Shown piece after piece: positions 60,929-64,000 of a stretch of 64,000 bases of DNA; the first letter of the stretch is position 1, and each line of letters begins with the position of its first letter. Source of the stretch: Paradevosia sp036499825 (lineage in GTDB: Bacteria > Pseudomonadota > Alphaproteobacteria > Rhizobiales > Devosiaceae); NCBI GenBank assembly GCA_036499825.1, contig DASYCZ010000036.1:1-64000 (forward strand). The letters are read 5' to 3'. The position numbers were made by a program, and so were the translations under genes. The notes under the pieces are model-generated. The model had not been told where the DNA came from. It was given only the letters and a program-made list of their open reading frames with translations, and searched no databases.

Positions 60929-61724
60929 AGGGATTGTCCTTGAGATCGTCCGCATACCAGTCGAGCGCGTCGCGCCAGGCGCTGGCGGGGCCGATGACGA
61001 TGATGGCGGGCGTCGGCACACCGGTGAGCTCGGCGGCCGCCCCCAGCGTCGTCTCCAGCACGTCCTGCGTGGGCAGCGAGATGTTGGAGACGATGGCCAG
61101 CCGGTCGAAAGGATCGCGGCCATTGGCGACGAGGCGCGCCGCGATGGTGGGCAGGTGCTTGACGGCCATGAACATGACGATGACCGGCGCCGCCTTGGCG
61201 ATGGCGCCCCAATCGAGCGTGGTGACGTCGCCGGTCTCGTCATGGCCGGTGAGAAACAGCACGGCATGGTTGGCGTCGCGATGCGTCACCGGAATGCCCG
61301 CATAGGCGAGCCCGCCGGCGCCAGAGGAAATGCCGGGCACGATGCGGAACCGGATGCCGGCGCGGAACAGGGCGCCGGCCTCCTCCCCGCCGCGGCCGAA
61401 CATGAAGGGATCGCCGCCCTTGAGGCGCAGCACGCGCTTTCCGGCGCGCGCCGCCGCGATCAGTTGCAGCGAGATATCGGCCTGCCTGGGCGAGGGCTTG
61501 CCACCGCGCTTGCCGGCAAAGATGATCTCGGCATCGGGACGGGCGAAACCCAACAGGGTTTTGGCGACCAGCGCGTCGTGGACGATGACATCGGCCTCAC
61601 CCAGCGCATGATAGCCCAACAGGGTAATGAGGCCGGCCGCGCCCGGGCCGGCGCCGACCAGCCAGACGGTGCCGGGGGTGAAGTCCGGGAAGCCGGCGCT
61701 GTCGAGGCGGGCAAAATGGCTCAT
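60921..61724 (-). CDS. cobA: Uroporphyrinogen-III C-methyltransferase
   Basis: A 267-residue SUMT enzyme that makes precorrin-2 by adding two methyl groups from AdoMet. Motifs: VWLVGAGPGAAGLITLLG, ADVIVHDALVAK, VLRLKGGDPFMFGRGGEEA and YAGIPVTHRDANHAVLFLTGH. Single-domain form, without the CysG dehydrogenase part. It is first in the operon and read divergently from cbiD with 47 bp between the starts. Confidence 0.96.
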   Translation of the reverse strand: MSHFARLDSAGFPDFTPGTVWLVGAGPGAAGLITLLGYHALGEADVIVHDALVAKTLLGFARPDAEIIFAGKRGGKPSPRQADISLQLIAAARAGKRVLRLKGGDPFMFGRGGEEAGALFRAGIRFRIVPGISSGAGGLAYAGIPVTHRDANHAVLFLTGHDETGDVTTLDWGAIAKAAPVIVMFMAVKHLPTIAARLVANGRDPFDRLAIVSNISLPTQDVLETTLGAAAELTGVPTPAIIVIGPASAWRDALDWYADDLKDNPFG

Positions 61725-61771
61725 GGATGCGCCCTTCTCGATATGGCGTTGGACTTATATAGATCGTCTTC

Positions 61772-62872
61772 ATGACCGACATTGCGCCACAGACACGGGA
61801 AGACGGCACGCCGCTGCGGCGCGGCTGGACCACCGGCGCCTGCGCCACGGCGGCCACCAGGGCGGCGCTGACGGCGCTGCTGGGCGGCGGGTTCCCCGAC
61901 CCGGTGAGCATCACCCTCCCCGGCGGCCAGGAGCCGGCCTTCGCGTTGAGCGAGGAACGGCTGGGCGCGAATTTCGCCGAAGCCGGCATCATCAAGGATG
62001 CGGGCGATGATCCCGACGTGACGCATGGCGCGCTGGTGATCGCCAGGGTTACGCGCGGCACGGCGGGAAGCGGCATCAGCTTTCATGCCGGAAGCGGCGT
62101 CGGGACGGTGACCAAGCCGGGCCTGCCATTGGCCGTCGGCGAGCCGGCCATCAACCCGGTGCCGCGCCGGATGATGCGGGAGGTGGTGGAGACACTGGCG
62201 GCCGCCCATGGGGTTCTGCCGGATTTCGCCGTTACGGTATCGGTGCGCGATGGCGAAAAACTGGCGGAAAAGACCTGGAACCCGCGCCTCGGCATTGTGG
62301 GGGGCCTCTCCATCCTGGGCACGACCGGCATCGTCATTCCCTATTCGTGCTCGGCCTGGATCCATTCCATCCATCGCGGCGTCGACGTGGCGCGGGCCAT
62401 GGGGCTCAGGCACGTGGTGGGCTCGGCCGGCGACACCTCCGAAAAGGCCGCGATGGCGCGGCTCGGCCTGCCGATCGAGGCCTATCTGGACATGGGCGAT
62501 TTCGTCGGCGGCATGCTGAAATATCTCAAGGCGCATCCCGTCGAGCGGGTGACGATCGCGGGCGGCTTCGCCAAGCTCAGCAAACTGGCGCAGGGCGCCA
62601 TGGATCTGCACTCGGCCCGCGGCACGGTGGACCTGGAACTGCTGGCGGCGATGCTGGGTGAATTGGGCGGCGACGCCGAACTGCAGGCGCGCGCCAGGGG
62701 CGCCAATGCGGGCAATGAGGTGCTGCAGCTGGCCCAGGCCGCCGGGCTGGGACTGGCCGACATGGTGGCACGGCGCGGGCGTGATGCGGCGCAAGCCGTT
62801 GTCGGGGACGCCGTGCGCGTCGATGTGCTGGTGGTCGACAGGCAGGGCGTGATCGTGGGGGAGAGCGGGTAG
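61772..62872 (+). CDS. cbiD: Cobalt-precorrin-5B C1-methyltransferase (CbiD)
   Basis: A 366-residue enzyme that methylates C1 of the corrin ring. The diagnostic N-terminus is LRRGWTTGACATAATRAAL, followed by GSGVGTVTKPGLPLAVGEPAINPVP and WNPRLGIVGGLSILGTTGIVIPYS. CbiD is the classical anaerobic-route enzyme, while the other genes here are named after the aerobic route, where CobF does this step. No cobF is in the window. The gene is read divergently from cobA. Confidence 0.95.
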   Translation: MTDIAPQTREDGTPLRRGWTTGACATAATRAALTALLGGGFPDPVSITLPGGQEPAFALSEERLGANFAEAGIIKDAGDDPDVTHGALVIARVTRGTAGSGISFHAGSGVGTVTKPGLPLAVGEPAINPVPRRMMREVVETLAAAHGVLPDFAVTVSVRDGEKLAEKTWNPRLGIVGGLSILGTTGIVIPYSCSAWIHSIHRGVDVARAMGLRHVVGSAGDTSEKAAMARLGLPIEAYLDMGDFVGGMLKYLKAHPVERVTIAGGFAKLSKLAQGAMDLHSARGTVDLELLAAMLGELGGDAELQARARGANAGNEVLQLAQAAGLGLADMVARRGRDAAQAVVGDAVRVDVLVVDRQGVIVGESG

Positions 62873-62915
62873 GATGGTGCGCGCGGGCTCCGTCACGGTT
62901 GAGCGCGTGAGGCTC

Positions 62916-63035
62916 ACCCCCCTCCTAACCTCCCCCGCAAGGGGGGAGGTATCAGCCGGCGTTTTGAGCAAAATGGTGCCACTTACACTGCGCGGCACCT
63001 CCCCCCTTGTGGAGGAGGATGGGAGGAGGGTGAGC
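62916..63035. repeat. Second palindromic repeat, full copy
   Basis: Two palindromic blocks, cctcccccgcaaggggggag and cctccccccttgtggaggag, flank a centre with gagcaaaatggtgccactta. The same frame is seen at 50026-50140. It fills the gap between cbiD and cobK and may form a hairpin in their shared transcript. Confidence 0.8.
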
Positions 63036-63055
63036 CCTGCTTTCCGGGCTCTGCC

Positions 63056-63781
63056 ATGAAGATCCTCATCCTCGGCGGCACGGCGGAAGCGCGGCAACTG
63101 GCGAACAGGCTCGTCGCCATGGGCCATGACGTCACCAGTTCGCTGGCGGGACGGACCAGCCAGCCGGTCTTGCCGGAGGGGCGGGTGCGCAGCGGCGGAT
63201 TCGGGGGGATTCCAGGCCTCGTCGCCTATCTCGAGGCCCACCATATCGAGCGGTTGATCGATGCCACGCACCCCTATGCGGAGCAGATGTCGGCGCATGC
63301 GGTCAGGGCCGGCGCGATGGCGCATGTGCCCCTGGTGCGGCTGCTGCGGCCCGGCTGGACCGAGCCCGAGGGAGCGGACTGGCTGCATGTGCGTACCATG
63401 GCTGAGGCCGCCGGGGCCCTGCCCAGCGGAGCGCGGGTGCTGGTGACGAGCGGGCATGCCGAACTCGACACCCTGCTCGGGCGGGTTGACTGTGGCTTCG
63501 TGGTGCGGGTGATCGAGCCGCCCGCCGCCGCCCTTCCCTCCCATGCCGAGCTGCTGCTCGACCGGCCGCCCTATGGGGCCGAGGGCGAGGCCGCGCTGCT
63601 GCGGCGGCACGCCATCACCCATCTTGTCACCAAGAATTCGGGGGGCGGGCAGACTTCGGCCAAGCTCATGGCGGCACAGGCCCTGAACGTGCGCGTCATC
63701 ATGGTGGCGCGGCCGGATTATCTGCCGGCCGTTGAGGTCACCGATATCGCGGCGGCGATCGCGGCGCTTCATCTGGCCTGA
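63056..63781 (+). CDS. cobK: Precorrin-6A reductase
   Basis: A 241-residue NADPH-dependent reductase (CobK/CbiJ). It begins ILILGGTAEARQLANRL, then has IDATHPYAEQMSAHAV and, near the end, HLVTKNSGGGQTSAKLMAAQ. Its place 183 bases after cbiD on the same strand suggests one operon. The 3' end overlaps the convergent cobM end by 13 bp. Confidence 0.95.
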   Translation: MKILILGGTAEARQLANRLVAMGHDVTSSLAGRTSQPVLPEGRVRSGGFGGIPGLVAYLEAHHIERLIDATHPYAEQMSAHAVRAGAMAHVPLVRLLRPGWTEPEGADWLHVRTMAEAAGALPSGARVLVTSGHAELDTLLGRVDCGFVVRVIEPPAAALPSHAELLLDRPPYGAEGEAALLRRHAITHLVTKNSGGGQTSAKLMAAQALNVRVIMVARPDYLPAVEVTDIAAAIAALHLA

Positions 63782-64000
63782 TCCCGGAAATGGTGGGCAA
63801 AGCCCTTGGCGTAGAGCTTGCTGTCGCGGAAATTTTCGGCCCCGAACACCCGGCCCACGAACACCAGCGCCGTGCGGGCGATGCCCTGCCCTTCGAGGTC
63901 GGCGACAAGACGGTCGAGCGTGGTGCGGATGATCTTTTCGTCCGGCCAGGTGGCACGATAGACGACGATTACCGGGCAATCGGCGCCGTAATGCGGGGTG
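63769..64000 (-). CDS. cobM: Precorrin-4 C11-methyltransferase, C-terminal part
   Basis: The last 76 residues of a tetrapyrrole methylase enter from beyond the right edge. The text reads HYGADCPVIVVYRATWPDEK, then IIRTTLDRLVADLEGQGI, then VFVGRVFG and ends FAHHFRDQAR. The YGADCPVxVVYRA-WPDE block is typical of CobM/CbiF. The enzyme methylates C11 of the ring. Only the C-terminal domain is seen, so the AdoMet site cannot be checked. Confidence 0.85.
   Translation of the reverse strand, partial: TPHYGADCPVIVVYRATWPDEKIIRTTLDRLVADLEGQGIARTALVFVGRVFGAENFRDSKLYAKGFAHHFRDQAR

Noticed and set aside
61725..61771. Cobalamin riboswitch before cbiD or cobA
   Set aside because: Only 47 bp separate the divergent starts, too short for a B12 riboswitch, and no B12-box-like sequence was seen; the gap at 57055-57157 is repeat sequence.
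61721..63979. 752-codon open frame on the minus strand across cbiD and cobK
   Set aside because: Both plus-strand genes are clearly CbiD and CobK; the antisense frame passes through repeat sequence and has no domain.

Overview
The window looks like a chromosomal segment of a high-GC alphaproteobacterium, probably Hyphomicrobiales and close to Devosia or Pelagibacterium. The gene content supports this: an Entner-Doudoroff operon, DUF1236 and DUF1636 proteins, a mostly aerobic-type cobalamin cluster, and many intergenic palindromic repeats. The genus is an inference from gene content, not a measurement.

Layout. 1-1103: the 3' end of a PiT phosphate transporter and a SnoaL-like protein. 1198-12219 (minus): an 11-kb gene for a giant autotransporter with about 290-residue internal modules repeated three times. 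12900-19703: a complete-looking type II-C CRISPR-Cas locus, in the order tracrRNA (minus strand), cas9, cas1 (with a 1-nt frameshift), cas2, and an array of 26 repeats and 25 spacers. The crRNA sense of the array is the minus strand, and each repeat appears to carry its own promoter, as in Neisseria. 19905-31750: housekeeping and envelope genes (GST, tRNA-Ser, a GT-C-like membrane protein, 1-Cys peroxiredoxin, an ArsR-like regulator, CreA, an amino-acid ABC permease with its binding protein, YegP, SelW/Rdx, DUF1236, GFA and SRPBCC). 31788-33640: a repeat-rich gap in which an IS30-family element has split an intergenic palindromic repeat. 33682-36512: small envelope proteins, a stand-alone HNH endonuclease and a VOC protein.

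36587-40614 is an AT-richer defence island: a divergent C5-cytosine methyltransferase, an XRE controller, a PD-(D/E)XK-like restriction enzyme and a GmrSD-type DUF262/DUF1524 nuclease. The last three overlap one another and read as one operon. It sits between the VOC gene and lepA. 42818-46062: RidA, FAH hydrolase, RecD-like helicase, ABM monooxygenase and CoxG. 46196-49938: a three-gene operon of coiled-coil and membrane proteins (DUF6384 type) with no known function, the best candidate here for an undescribed cellular system. 50987-55930 (minus): an Entner-Doudoroff operon (BadF-type sugar kinase, zwf, pgl, edd). 56099-64000: cobalamin biosynthesis (DUF1636, cobU/cobP, cobD, cobQ, cobB, cobA, cbiD, cobK and the 3' end of cobM) on both strands.

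At least two families of dispersed intergenic palindromic repeats fill most gaps between genes. One (about 110 bp, ends caccgggtcat / atgacccggtg) has nine recognisable copies. Functional names come from remembered family motifs; no database search was run.
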